NCBI GenBank assembly: GCA_947624435.1
Contig: CANQKE010000025.1
Coordinates: forward strand, 1 to 39,150
DNA from: an uncultured Ruminiclostridium sp.
GTDB taxonomy: Bacteria; Bacillota; Clostridia; Oscillospirales; Ruminococcaceae
Direction: 5' to 3'
Length of the DNA: 39,150 nucleotides
Position numbers and translations under genes: made by a program. The notes beneath the pieces were generated by a model that did not search any database, was not told where the DNA came from, and was given only the letters and a program-made list of their open reading frames with translations. Shown in pieces: positions 7,051 to 19,504 of the stretch (its first letter is position 1; each line of letters opens with the position of its first letter).

Positions 7051-7215
7051 TTATTTCTTATCCGGTTGATCCAACTTATTCGCAAAGGGCTTGTGAAATT
7101 CTATGCCCGATGAAGAAATATCGTCGGAACGCTTCGTGCTGGCGTTGTCCTTAAGGTCGCAGCCGGAGCTTTTACCGATGTTCTTTTTGCCGTGATTCAA
7201 AGAGTCGTTTTTCAT
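7051..7215 (-). CDS. 54-residue hydrophilic protein of unknown function downstream of gdhA
   Basis: A short gene with a clear ribosome binding site (TAGGAGGGCTGT before the ATG at 7215), 22 bp after the gdhA stop and just before a good terminator. This strongly suggests a real last gene of the gdhA transcript. The product begins Met-Lys-Asn-Asp-Ser-Leu-Asn-His-Gly-Lys-Lys-Asn. It is rich in Lys, Asp, Ser and Asn, has one cysteine (Cys19) and no hydrophobic segment, and ends Asp-Gln-Pro-Asp-Lys-Lys. The Gly/Ser/Asp-rich composition suggests a disordered protein. I do not recognise a family. Confidence 0.75.
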   Translation of the reverse strand: MKNDSLNHGKKNIGKSSGCDLKDNASTKRSDDISSSGIEFHKPFANKLDQPDKK

Positions 7216-7237
7216 ACAGCCCTCCTAAGGCTCACGA

Positions 7238-8721
<1,484 letters not shown>

Positions 8722-8742
8722 CTGTTGCTTGTTTACTACTAA

Positions 8743-8771
8743 ATTATAGCATACCTGCGCTGTATTTGCAA
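8743..8771 (-). promoter_or_regulatory. sigma-A type promoter of gdhA
   Basis: On the minus strand, TTGCAA (8771-8766), 17 bp, TATAAT (8748-8743). The predicted start point gives a leader of about 145 nt before gdhA. Confidence 0.8.
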
Positions 8772-8900
8772 CAGTTTTTTTATTTTTTTCAAAAGTTTCT
8801 CAAAAAAAGTGCTTTTAAGCGATTTTTTTAGAATTTGGATAGGTTTTCCGCAAGAATTAAAAAAAATAATTGCAAAATCCCCTTGTATGACAAAATATGC

Positions 8901-8929
8901 TTGAATTTTGCACTGAAATATTGTAAAAT
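8901..8929 (+). promoter_or_regulatory. sigma-A type promoter of smpB
   Basis: TTGAAT (8901-8906), 17 bp, TAAAAT (8924-8929), 32 bp before the smpB ATG. Apart from this promoter, the gdhA promoter and the gdhA leader, I see nothing in the 371-bp gap between gdhA and smpB. Confidence 0.75.
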
Positions 8930-8961
8930 AAGGACAGTTATCAAAGGAAAAGGGTGAGCTA

Positions 8962-9429
8962 ATGGAAAAGGAAATGTTAAAAACTATAGCGGATAACCGC
9001 AAGGTAAGGCATGAATATTTTATATTGGAAAGCATAGAGGCGGGAATAGAGCTTACCGGCACCGAGGTAAAATCCATACGCTCCGGCGGATTAAACCTTA
9101 AAGACAGCTGGATATCTATAGAAAACGGCGAGGCGTATATAAAGCAGATGCACATTTCCCCTTACGAAAAGGGAAATATTTTCAATCGTGACCCTTTGCG
9201 GGAACGCCGGCTGCTCATGCACAAGCGCGAGATAATGCGCCTTTTCGGAATGGTAAAGCAGCAGGGGCTGACGCTTATACCCGTATCGGTGTATTTCAAG
9301 GGCAGCAGGGTAAAGGTTCAGGTCGGACTGTGCAAGGGCAAAAAGCTGTACGATAAGCGCGACGACGCGGCAAAACGCGACGCGGACCGCACGATAGAAC
9401 GCACGCTCAAAGAGCGCAACAAGTTCTGA
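8962..9429 (+). CDS. smpB: SsrA-binding protein SmpB
   Basis: A 155-residue RNA-binding protein that delivers tmRNA to ribosomes stalled on broken mRNAs (trans-translation). The hallmark segments are in order: Asn-Arg-Lys-Val-Arg-His-Glu-Tyr near 11-18, [11 protein letters not shown] near 28-38, and His-Ile-Ser-Pro-Tyr-Glu-Lys-Gly-Asn near 65-73. It also has Gly-Lys-Lys-Leu-Tyr-Asp-Lys-Arg and the basic C-terminal tail that enters the empty mRNA channel. The length is normal. The ATG at 8962 has AAAGGGTGAG upstream. It is monocistronic as far as can be seen. The tmRNA gene itself (ssrA) is not in the window. Confidence 0.97.
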   Translation: MEKEMLKTIADNRKVRHEYFILESIEAGIELTGTEVKSIRSGGLNLKDSWISIENGEAYIKQMHISPYEKGNIFNRDPLRERRLLMHKREIMRLFGMVKQQGLTLIPVSVYFKGSRVKVQVGLCKGKKLYDKRDDAAKRDADRTIERTLKERNKF

Positions 9430-9512
9430 TATTACTAAAATTTCATCTTTTTTTCACAGGTAGGATATTTTTAATACATCTTCGTTCGGTATTGTTATTT
9501 TGAGGTGAACTT

Positions 9513-10541
9513 ATGTCAGTAAGAAAGGTGATAATAATACCGGCGCTAAGACCGGACGAAAGACTTATAGCATTATGTGAAAAGCTGCGCGGTCTGGGAC
9601 TTAATGATATAGTGATAATCGACGACGGCAGCGGCAATGATTCAAGAGATGTTTTCGATGAGCTTGAGCGGCAGGGCTGTTTTGTTAAGCGGCACGAAAA
9701 AAACCTCGGCAAGGGCGCTGCGTTAAAGACCGGCTTTCGCTTTGCTGAAAACAGGTTCGGCAGCAGCATATATATCACCGCCGACGCGGACGGTCAGCAT
9801 TTGCCAAAGGATATAGCAAAGGTGGCGGACAGTGCGGAGGAAAATGCGCTGGTGCTGGGTGTAAGAAGCTTTTCGGGAAAGAATATACCCTTTCGCAGCA
9901 AATTCGGCAACAGGACAAGCTCGTTTTTGTTTCGGATATATAACGGCGTAAAATGTCCCGACACCCAGACGGGGCTTAGGGCGATACCTCCCGCACTGGC
10001 GCAGTTAGCGCTGGATACCGACGGAGAGCGGTACGAGTACGAGATGAATTTTCTCAGCGAGGCGTGCAGGAAAATGCCGCTGAAATACGTTCCTATCACG
10101 ACGGTATACGAGGACGGCAACCGTTCTTCGCATTTCAGACCGGTGGCGGATTCGCTTAGGATATACGCAAAATTCCTGAAATTCGCCATAGGTTCGCTGA
10201 CCGGAGCAATAGCGGATGCGCTGCTTTATCTGCTGTTTTCCTCATTGCTGCCTCTTTCACGGACGGCGGCGGTATTTCCTGCAACGGCGCTTGCAAGGAT
10301 AGGTTCGGGCGCCGTTAATTTTGCGATGAACCGATTTTTCGCGTTCGGCAGTAAAAATCCCGCCGGAAAAGAGCTGTTAAAGTACGGGATACTTTTTATA
10401 GGTCAGATGTTAGTCAGCGCGGGAACGGTCACGCTGTTGTCGCTGATAATACCCGTGCCGACAATAATTATCAAGATAGCGGTGGATACGCTGCTGTTCT
10501 TTGTAAGCTATGCGATACAGAAAAACTGGGTATTCAGATAA
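9513..10541 (+). CDS. fusion of a GT2 (dolichol-phosphate-mannose-synthase-like) glycosyltransferase and a GtrA-like membrane domain
   Basis: A 342-residue protein. Residues 1-215 form a GT2 domain: Ile-Ile-Asp-Asp-Gly-Ser near 35-40, Asn-Leu-Gly-Lys-Gly-Ala at 64-69, and the metal-binding Asp91-Ala-Asp93 in Thr-Ala-Asp-Ala-Asp-Gly-Gln-His. These enzymes move a sugar from a nucleotide donor onto undecaprenyl phosphate. Residues about 222-340 form a GtrA-type four-helix domain (Phe-Ala-Ile-Gly-Ser-Leu-Thr onward, ending Lys-Asn-Trp-Val-Phe-Arg), thought to help flip the lipid-linked sugar. Both steps in one protein suggests cell-wall or exopolysaccharide glycosylation. AGGTGA precedes the ATG. 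The NAGPA-type gene follows after 10 bp. Confidence 0.9.
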   Translation: MSVRKVIIIPALRPDERLIALCEKLRGLGLNDIVIIDDGSGNDSRDVFDELERQGCFVKRHEKNLGKGAALKTGFRFAENRFGSSIYITADADGQHLPKDIAKVADSAEENALVLGVRSFSGKNIPFRSKFGNRTSSFLFRIYNGVKCPDTQTGLRAIPPALAQLALDTDGERYEYEMNFLSEACRKMPLKYVPITTVYEDGNRSSHFRPVADSLRIYAKFLKFAIGSLTGAIADALLYLLFSSLLPLSRTAAVFPATALARIGSGAVNFAMNRFFAFGSKNPAGKELLKYGILFIGQMLVSAGTVTLLSLIIPVPTIIIKIAVDTLLFFVSYAIQKNWVFR

Positions 10542-10551
10542 GAGGAAGTAT

Positions 10552-11553
10552 ATGAAACGCGGCAAAAAAAGCATAAATATCGGCGGGATAATATCCGCCG
10601 CTGTTATAACCATATATACGGTGTTCGTACTGCTGGACGCTTTCGTGATACCGAGGGATATCGTACGGGTGGAGGATATCGACGTAAGCAGACCGGAAAG
10701 CCATAGCTCGCTCCCGCCGGAAACTTCTTTTTTCTCTGAGCCGGAAACCAAAGAGGAATCTGAAACCTTGCCGGAATCGCAGGAATCTTCCGAAGAGCCT
10801 TTTACCGAGCCACACGAGCCGGTTTATACCGATACCTATTATTCCGATGAGAACATCACGATAAATATAGATACCGTTAGAGAGCACGACACCGATATTT
10901 ACATAGCGGATATAAAGCTTTCCGCTCCGTCGTATTTAAGGGCGGGACTTGCCAACGGCGCGTTCGGTCGGAACGTAAAGGCGATAACCTCCGAGATAGC
11001 AAAGGAATGCGGCGCTGTGCTTGCGATAAACGGAGATTTTTACGGCTTTCGCGACAGGGGATACGTCATGAGGAACGGCTATCTCTACCGTGACAGCATG
11101 TACAGCCGCGACAGCGAGGATCTTGTTGTATATGCCGACGGCAGCTTTGAGATAGTAAAAGAAACAGATATTTTGGCCGATGAGCTTGCCGAAAAAGGCG
11201 CGGAGCAGATATTCTCGTTCGGTCCCGGCTTGGTAGTAAACGGAGAGATAACCGTTAATGACGGTGAAGAGGTGGAGCAGGCGATGAATTCCAACCCGCG
11301 CACCGCGATAGGAGAGATAGAGCCTTTGCATTATGTCTTTGTCGTATCGGACGGCAGGACGGACAAAAGCGACGGATTATCGCTTGCCGAGCTTGCCGAA
11401 GTAATGAAAGGGCTCGGCTGCGTAAACGCCTACAACCTTGACGGCGGCGGCTCGTCTACCATGTGGTTCATGGGCAGGATAGTAAACAATCCCACCTCCC
11501 ACGGCAGTTCCTCACATGAAAGGAGCGTAAGCGACATTGTATACATCGGATAA
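10552..11553 (+). CDS. membrane-anchored phosphodiester glycosidase (NAGPA domain) protein
   Basis: A 333-residue protein: a short basic N-terminus, one membrane anchor at about 11-33, then an acidic Glu/Ser/Pro-rich spacer (about 47-90). The C-terminal domain is of the NAGPA (DUF2233) family, related to the enzyme that removes N-acetylglucosamine from phosphodiesters. Visible family motifs are Leu-Ala-Ile-Asn160-Gly-Asp-Phe-Tyr-Gly, Asn-Pro-Arg-Thr-Ala-Ile-Gly, and Asn-Leu-Asp-Gly-Gly-Gly-Ser-Ser-Thr-Met near the end. The substrate may be a phosphodiester-linked wall or exopolysaccharide sugar, which fits the glycosyltransferase immediately upstream. I chose the ATG at 10552 (AGAGGAAG upstream) over an in-frame start at 10510, which lies inside the preceding gene. 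Confidence 0.87.
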   Translation: MKRGKKSINIGGIISAAVITIYTVFVLLDAFVIPRDIVRVEDIDVSRPESHSSLPPETSFFSEPETKEESETLPESQESSEEPFTEPHEPVYTDTYYSDENITINIDTVREHDTDIYIADIKLSAPSYLRAGLANGAFGRNVKAITSEIAKECGAVLAINGDFYGFRDRGYVMRNGYLYRDSMYSRDSEDLVVYADGSFEIVKETDILADELAEKGAEQIFSFGPGLVVNGEITVNDGEEVEQAMNSNPRTAIGEIEPLHYVFVVSDGRTDKSDGLSLAELAEVMKGLGCVNAYNLDGGGSSTMWFMGRIVNNPTSHGSSSHERSVSDIVYIG

Positions 11554-11566
11554 AAAAGGCGCGCTT

Positions 11567-14988
<3,422 letters not shown>

Positions 14989-14994
14989 TCGAGT

Positions 14995-15370
14995 TTTTCG
15001 GCAATCTGTCAGGCATCGAGAAACACGCGCAGACAAGGAAAGAGCCGCGATAGGCGTACAAAGGTACAAGGCGTTGCGTGGCTGGGCGCAAGTCGGTTTT
15101 TACGGGCATATTTCCGCCAATACTGTGTCGACCTCGCTCGCCATACGCAAGTATGCCTTCGTTCGGTCTCCTTGTCTTGACAAAAATCTGCTCCGTAAAA
15201 ACTAACCTCTACGGCGAGAGATTTTGGAGATAGTTTTGTTCCTTGCGACGCAGGCAGGCTGGCGCCTGTCAAGGAGCAAGGGGCAAAAATAGCCCAAAAG
15301 AATCGTCGTGAGGCGGCTTGCGTACAACCCCGTAACGCCATGAGCGGCTCTTGACGCAGTAAAGAAAATG
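14995..15370. other. hairpin-rich gene-free region, candidate dispersed repeat or structured RNA
   Basis: The 568 bp between the GH2 gene and metH hold no convincing gene. The first 375 bp are full of inverted repeats: GTTTTTACGG (15096-15105) with CCGTAAAAAC (15193-15202), AGAGCCGC (from about 15043) with GCGGCTCT (about 15344), the tetraloop hairpin CATAC-GCAA-GTATG near 15155, and a complex CCTTG / CAAGG structure at about 15240-15280. A 123-codon stop-free frame on the minus strand (15009-15380) has Cys/Arg/Ser-rich composition and no ribosome binding site. It looks like an accidental translation of the element. Confidence 0.5.
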
Positions 15371-15414
15371 CGTTCGCCATTCGATTTTCAATCGCATGGC
15401 GAATAAATTTTTTA
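15371..15414 (+). terminator. probable terminator after the GH2 gene region
   Basis: TTCGCCAT (15373-15380) and CGATT pair with AATCG and ATGGCGAA (to 15403), with one mismatch. The stem is followed by TAAATTTTTTAAT. It lies 385 bp after the lacZ stop, at the end of the hairpin-rich region. Confidence 0.6.
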
Positions 15415-15456
15415 ATACTAGTATCTGCACTATCGTTAATAACAAGCCATCGGGCA

Positions 15457-15498
15457 GGAGTTTTGAATTTTATACTTATGAGAAAAATTCAAAACTCC
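15457..15498. terminator. perfect 15-bp inverted repeat downstream of metH
   Basis: GGAGTTTTGAATTTT (15457-15471) and its exact complement (15484-15498) with a 12-nt loop. It may act as a bidirectional terminator or processing hairpin between the convergent GH2 and metH transcripts. Confidence 0.55.
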
Positions 15499-15501
15499 GA
15501 C

Positions 15502-15525
15502 ACGAACAGCCGAACGGCTGTTCGT
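15502..15525. terminator. 10-bp tetraloop hairpin just after metH
   Basis: ACGAACAGCC - GAAC - GGCTGTTCGT is a perfect stem 32 bp downstream of the metH stop (minus strand). It has no immediate T tract, but T-rich sequence follows within the next hairpin. Confidence 0.5.
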
Positions 15526-15556
15526 AAAGGTGCGTGAGTTTATCGATAGCCTGTTG

Positions 15557-17923
15557 TTAACCTATAACCTTTTTAGCAATATCTACGGTCTGTTTCGCGT
15601 CCTTTGAATAAAAATCCGCGCCTATCTTCATAGCGTATTCCTCGGTCAGCACCGCGCCGCCGACTACTATCTTGCAGTCGGGCTTGCGTTTTTTAAGCAG
15701 CTTTATCGTTTCCTCCATGGATTTAAGGGTAGTAGTCATCAGCGCGCTGAGTCCCACCAGCTTTACATCGTGCTTTATCGCCGCCTCAACAACGGTCTCA
15801 TAATCTACGTCCCTGCCTAGGTCTATCACCGTATAGCCGTAATTTTCCAGCAGCACCTTGACGATATTCTTGCCGATGTCGTGTATATCGCCCTTTACCG
15901 TGGCGAGGACTATCTTGCCCTTGCTTATGGAACTGCCGCCTTTGGAAAGCTCACGTTTTATCACGTCAAAGCAGCCGGACGCCGCCGCTGCGGAGAGGAT
16001 AAGCTGCGGCAGGAATATCTTGCCGGATTCAAATTCCGCTCCGGTCTTGTCCAGTGCCGGTATCAGCCTGTTATTTATTATATCCATCGGCGCTTCGGTA
16101 GTTAAAAGCTGCTCGGTAAGCTTTGCCGCGTTGTCTTTAAGCCCCTTTGCGATAGCGTCGGACAGCGTCATTTCCTCGCTTTTTTGCGGGGTAGCCTGCG
16201 CTGCGGATTCCTCCGAGTACGCGCTTATATACTCGGTGCAGTTTACGTCGATATTTTTAAGCAGCCGGAAAGCTCTCACCGTGCCGCTCATAAGCTCGGA
16301 ATTAGGATTTATTATCGCAAGATCAAGCCCGTTTTCCAATGCCATAGCAAGGAAAATGTGATTTACCAGCTCGCGCTTGGGCAGACCGAACGAGATGTTG
16401 GAAACGCCCAGCACGGTATGAACTCCTAAGCGCTCTTTTACCATGCGGACGGCTTTCAATGTTTCGTCGGCCGCCGCCTGTTCCGCGGAGGCAGTAAGGG
16501 TAAGGCAGTCGATAAAAATATCCTCTTTCGCTATCCCCATGCCAAGCGCGCGTTCGGTTATCCTTTTAGCTATTTCAAAGCGTTCTTCCGCCTTTTTGGG
16601 AATGCCGTTTTCGTCCAATGTAAGCCCTATCACCGCCGCGCCGTATTTTTTTACCAGCGGCAAAATTTTGGACAGGCTCTTTTCCTCGCCGTTGACGGAA
16701 TTTACAATAGGCTTGCCGTTATATATCCTCAGCGCCGCCTCAAGTACCTCGGGATCGGGGGAATCTATTTGCAGCGGTAATGTGCATACGCCTTGAAGCG
16801 CCTTTATCACCTTTACCATGACGGCTTTTTCATCTATATCCGGCAGTCCGACGTTTACGTCCAATATATCCGCTCCGGCCGAGGTCTGTTCTATCGCCTG
16901 ATTTAAGATATATCCGGTATCCCCGTCTTTAAGCGCCTGCTTTAACAGCTTTTTTCCGGTGGGGTTTATCCTTTCACCGATAACGCGCGGGCGGTCTATC
17001 ACGCATACCGAAGTGCCGCTGCATACCGCCGGATATGAAACACGCTCCCTATTTACGCGCTTTAATTCTGAGACTGCCGCGGTAAGCTTTGAGATGTACT
17101 CCGGCGTAGTGCCGCAGCAGCCGCCGAGAATAGCGGCTCCGGCTTTTGCCGCGTTTACCATAGCCAAGGCAAAATCCTTTGGCAGTACGTTGTATTTTCC
17201 GGTCATAGGGTCGGGAAGTCCGGCGTTCGGCTGGACTATCACCGGAAGTTTAGTAAGAGAACATATACGCTCTATCACCGGCATAAGCTCATTAGGACCG
17301 AGCGAGCAGTTTACGCCCACCGCGTCAGCGCCCAGACCCTCGCACAGCAGCACCGCCGCCTCGGGCGGGCAGCCCTCAAAGGTGCGCATGTTTTCCTCAA
17401 AGCTCATCGAGCAGATAAGCGGCAGCGAGCTGTTTTCCTTTACCGCGAGGATAAGGCATTTAAGCTCGTAGAGGTCGGAAAAAGTCTCCGCTATGATAAG
17501 ATCCGCGCCGGACTTTTCTATGGCCGTGACCTGCTCGGCAAAAATATCGTAGGCTTCTTCAAAGCGCAGCGTTCCCGCAGGTTCGAGCAGCTGACCGATA
17601 GGGCCTATATCCGCCGCACAATAAGCGGCCTTTTTGCTTTGTGCTATCGCCTGTTTTGCGATATTGACGGCGGCGGGTATCACCTCGGCGGGCGTTTTGC
17701 CGCAGCGCGCCAGTTTGTGCCGATTCGCGCCGAAGGTGTTTGTAGTGATTATATCCGCCCCTGCTTTGAGGTATTCCGAATGTATCTCTTTTATCATATC
17801 CGGCGCGGTGAAGTTCAGCAGCTCCGGCGTTTCTCCCGCGGCAAGTCCTTTAGCTTGCAGCTGAGTGCCCATAGCGCCGTCAAATATGATAAATTCTTTC
17901 TTTGCTAACAGCTTATTCAGCAT
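15557..17923 (-). CDS. metH: cobalamin-dependent methionine synthase lacking the activation domain
   Basis: It transfers a methyl group from 5-methyltetrahydrofolate to homocysteine through methylcobalamin. The 788 residues comprise the homocysteine domain (about 1-290; zinc ligands in Val-Asn-Cys-Ser and Gly-Gly-Cys-Cys-Gly-Thr-Thr-Pro) and the pterin-binding barrel (about 315-570, beginning Val-Ile-Gly-Glu-Arg-Ile-Asn-Pro-Thr-Gly). The cobalamin cap and Rossmann domain follow (about 590-788), with the base-off histidine motif Asp-Ile-His-Asp-Ile-Gly near residue 678. The AdoMet-dependent reactivation domain of the 1227-residue E. coli protein is missing and is encoded separately just upstream. 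The start overlaps that gene by 11 bp. It is the last gene of the metF operon. Confidence 0.95.
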   Translation of the reverse strand: MLNKLLAKKEFIIFDGAMGTQLQAKGLAAGETPELLNFTAPDMIKEIHSEYLKAGADIITTNTFGANRHKLARCGKTPAEVIPAAVNIAKQAIAQSKKAAYCAADIGPIGQLLEPAGTLRFEEAYDIFAEQVTAIEKSGADLIIAETFSDLYELKCLILAVKENSSLPLICSMSFEENMRTFEGCPPEAAVLLCEGLGADAVGVNCSLGPNELMPVIERICSLTKLPVIVQPNAGLPDPMTGKYNVLPKDFALAMVNAAKAGAAILGGCCGTTPEYISKLTAAVSELKRVNRERVSYPAVCSGTSVCVIDRPRVIGERINPTGKKLLKQALKDGDTGYILNQAIEQTSAGADILDVNVGLPDIDEKAVMVKVIKALQGVCTLPLQIDSPDPEVLEAALRIYNGKPIVNSVNGEEKSLSKILPLVKKYGAAVIGLTLDENGIPKKAEERFEIAKRITERALGMGIAKEDIFIDCLTLTASAEQAAADETLKAVRMVKERLGVHTVLGVSNISFGLPKRELVNHIFLAMALENGLDLAIINPNSELMSGTVRAFRLLKNIDVNCTEYISAYSEESAAQATPQKSEEMTLSDAIAKGLKDNAAKLTEQLLTTEAPMDIINNRLIPALDKTGAEFESGKIFLPQLILSAAAASGCFDVIKRELSKGGSSISKGKIVLATVKGDIHDIGKNIVKVLLENYGYTVIDLGRDVDYETVVEAAIKHDVKLVGLSALMTTTLKSMEETIKLLKKRKPDCKIVVGGAVLTEEYAMKIGADFYSKDAKQTVDIAKKVIG

Positions 17924-18596
17924 TGTATTTTCCGCAATGTCCTCCGTTTAGTCTTATCTTGCAATTTTCAAAAGCCGGACAGCTTTCGCAGGAAACGTTC
18001 TTTTTACGGGGCTGCACCGGAGTATCCGATATACCGATTATCGCCGTAACGGATTTTCTCGGAGTCAGCAGCAGGCTGTCCGTGACGTGCAGTCCTATCT
18101 TCCTTTGCGCGTCGCACAGGGCAAGCAATGACGGCTGTAGATCAAGCGGCAGATCCCCGTAGCCGGGGCTGAACCGCTCGGTTTTATATGCGTATTCCAG
18201 CTTTGAAAATATCTCCTGCTCGGCGCGGTCACATATCTGTTCGGCGGCAACGCTCGCAAGGCTGTCGGTAATCGCCGCTTTTGCGACGTCCGCCGCCTCC
18301 GATTCGCGTATCAGCCTGTCCGCGCCCTGTCCCGCGGTAGCGCAGAGCAATACCGCGCGGCTGCACCCGAAAAGATGTTCTCTTATATCGTTTCCGGTAA
18401 GCGTCACCACGCTGCCGGACAGCTTTAACCCTTTTTCGCAAGGCTCTATTTCGTACACCGAGTAAACGTATCTCGGCGTTAAGACCTTAAGCAGCGCTTG
18501 CTCGCACTCCGAAAGGACAGTCAGCACAGCTCCGCTTGCGTTTTTTCCTCCGAGATAGCGCAGCGCCTCGTTTTTGTCAAGCTCTTCTATCGTCAT
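17913..18596 (-). CDS. stand-alone methionine synthase activation-domain protein
   Basis: A 227-residue counterpart of the C-terminal MetH domain that binds S-adenosylmethionine and supports reductive methylation of inactive cob(II)alamin. The family signatures are Arg-Phe-Ser-Pro-Gly-Tyr-Gly-Asp-Leu-Pro-Leu (about residues 142-152) and Leu-Thr-Pro-Arg-Lys-Ser-Val-Thr-Ala-Ile-Ile-Gly (about 178-189). A C-terminal cysteine cluster follows (Cys-Glu-Ser-Cys-Pro-Ala-Phe-Glu-Asn-Cys, plus a later Cys) that could bind metal; this is inferred. It overlaps metF by 4 bp upstream and metH by 11 bp downstream, so the three products are made together, effectively a split MetH. Confidence 0.92.
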   Translation of the reverse strand: MTIEELDKNEALRYLGGKNASGAVLTVLSECEQALLKVLTPRYVYSVYEIEPCEKGLKLSGSVVTLTGNDIREHLFGCSRAVLLCATAGQGADRLIRESEAADVAKAAITDSLASVAAEQICDRAEQEIFSKLEYAYKTERFSPGYGDLPLDLQPSLLALCDAQRKIGLHVTDSLLLTPRKSVTAIIGISDTPVQPRKKNVSCESCPAFENCKIRLNGGHCGKYNAE

Positions 18597-19453
18597 AACA
18601 GCTTGCTTATCGCGTCATATATCTTGTACGCCACATACGGATTATTCATCGTGTAAAGGTGGATACCGTCCACGTTGTCGGAAATGAGGTCTACTATCTG
18701 GTCGATAGCGTACGCTATTCCCGCGTCGCGCAGCGCCTCCGGATTATTCTCGTACCGCTGCATCATTTTGACGAATTTTTGCGGCAGGCTCGCCCCGCAC
18801 ACCGTAACCATGCGTTCTATCTGGCGCTTGTTCGTAACCGGCATTATACCGGCGGAAATAGGCACGTTTATCCCGGCTATTGCGGCTTTTTCCCTGAAAT
18901 CGTAAAAAAACGCGTTGTCAAAGAACAGCTGCGTGATAAGGTGGCTCGCACCGCTGTCCTGCTTTTTCTTAAGATTAAGTATGTCCTCTATCTGACTGTC
19001 CGCATCGGAATGCGTTTCGGGGTAGCAAGCGCCCGCCACGTCAAAATCCCCCTTTGACATTATGTAAGCGGTGAGGTCGCTTGCGTGGAGAAAATCCTTT
19101 TTCGGCTCGATGTCGGGGATACGGTCGCCGCGCAGCGCTAATATGTTTTCTATCCCGTGCGATTTGAAAAGCTCTAACGCCTCGTCTATGTCGGCGGCGG
19201 TGTTGTTTATGCAGGTGAGGTGAGCCATCGCCTCCGCCCCGCATTTTTCCTTTATATAGGAGGCTATATCGCAGGTGGAGCGCCCCGACTTTGAACCGCC
19301 CGCGCCGTAGGTCACGCTGAAATAATCCGGCTTAAGCTCCGCTAACTTTTCGCACGCCTCGTATACCGTGTCCACCGAAAAGCTTTTATTCGGAGGGAAT
19401 ACCTCCAGCGAAAATACCGTCCTGCCTTTTCCGTATAATTCGGATAACTTCAT
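18593..19453 (-). CDS. metF: methylenetetrahydrofolate reductase
   Basis: It reduces 5,10-methylene- to 5-methyltetrahydrofolate with FAD and NAD(P)H, supplying the methyl donor used by the MetH pair encoded downstream. The 286-residue single TIM barrel shows the family motifs: Ser-Leu-Glu-Val-Phe-Pro-Pro-Asn near the start (Glu17 region), Ser-Val-Thr-Tyr-Gly-Ala-Gly-Gly-Ser near 46, His-Leu-Thr-Cys near 78, Ala-Leu-Arg-Gly-Asp near 105, and Gln-Leu-Phe-Phe-Asp near 174. AAGGAATC precedes the ATG at 19453. Only 51 bp separate it from metG, and those contain a terminator hairpin. Confidence 0.95.
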   Translation of the reverse strand: MKLSELYGKGRTVFSLEVFPPNKSFSVDTVYEACEKLAELKPDYFSVTYGAGGSKSGRSTCDIASYIKEKCGAEAMAHLTCINNTAADIDEALELFKSHGIENILALRGDRIPDIEPKKDFLHASDLTAYIMSKGDFDVAGACYPETHSDADSQIEDILNLKKKQDSGASHLITQLFFDNAFFYDFREKAAIAGINVPISAGIMPVTNKRQIERMVTVCGASLPQKFVKMMQRYENNPEALRDAGIAYAIDQIVDLISDNVDGIHLYTMNNPYVAYKIYDAISKLL

Positions 19454-19474
19454 TTTGATTCCTTTCTTGTAAAA

Positions 19475-19500
19475 TCCCGCACCGCTTTCACGGTGCGGGA
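19475..19500 (-). terminator. terminator or attenuator between metG and metF
   Basis: TCCCGCACCG, a 6-nt loop, CGGTGCGGGA: a perfect 10-bp GC-rich stem followed on the minus strand by TTTTAC. It begins 4 bp after the metG stop. No promoter fits between it and the metF ATG 21 bp further on. Confidence 0.85.
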
Positions 19501-19504
19501 GTGA

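Noticed and set aside
6317-7069. 250-codon stop-free plus-strand frame across the right repeat block (and 4361-4702, 4276-4551, 4223-4456 in the left block)
   Set aside because: No ribosome binding site, composition set by the repeat itself (about 15-residue echoes of the 45-bp subrepeats), and the frame overlaps the terminator and end of the 54-residue gene. Treated as non-coding repeat.
15009-15380. 123-codon minus-strand frame with Cys/Arg/Ser-rich product
   Set aside because: No ribosome binding site, lies on a dense set of inverted repeats, and shows no domain pattern. Likely accidental translation of a structured element.
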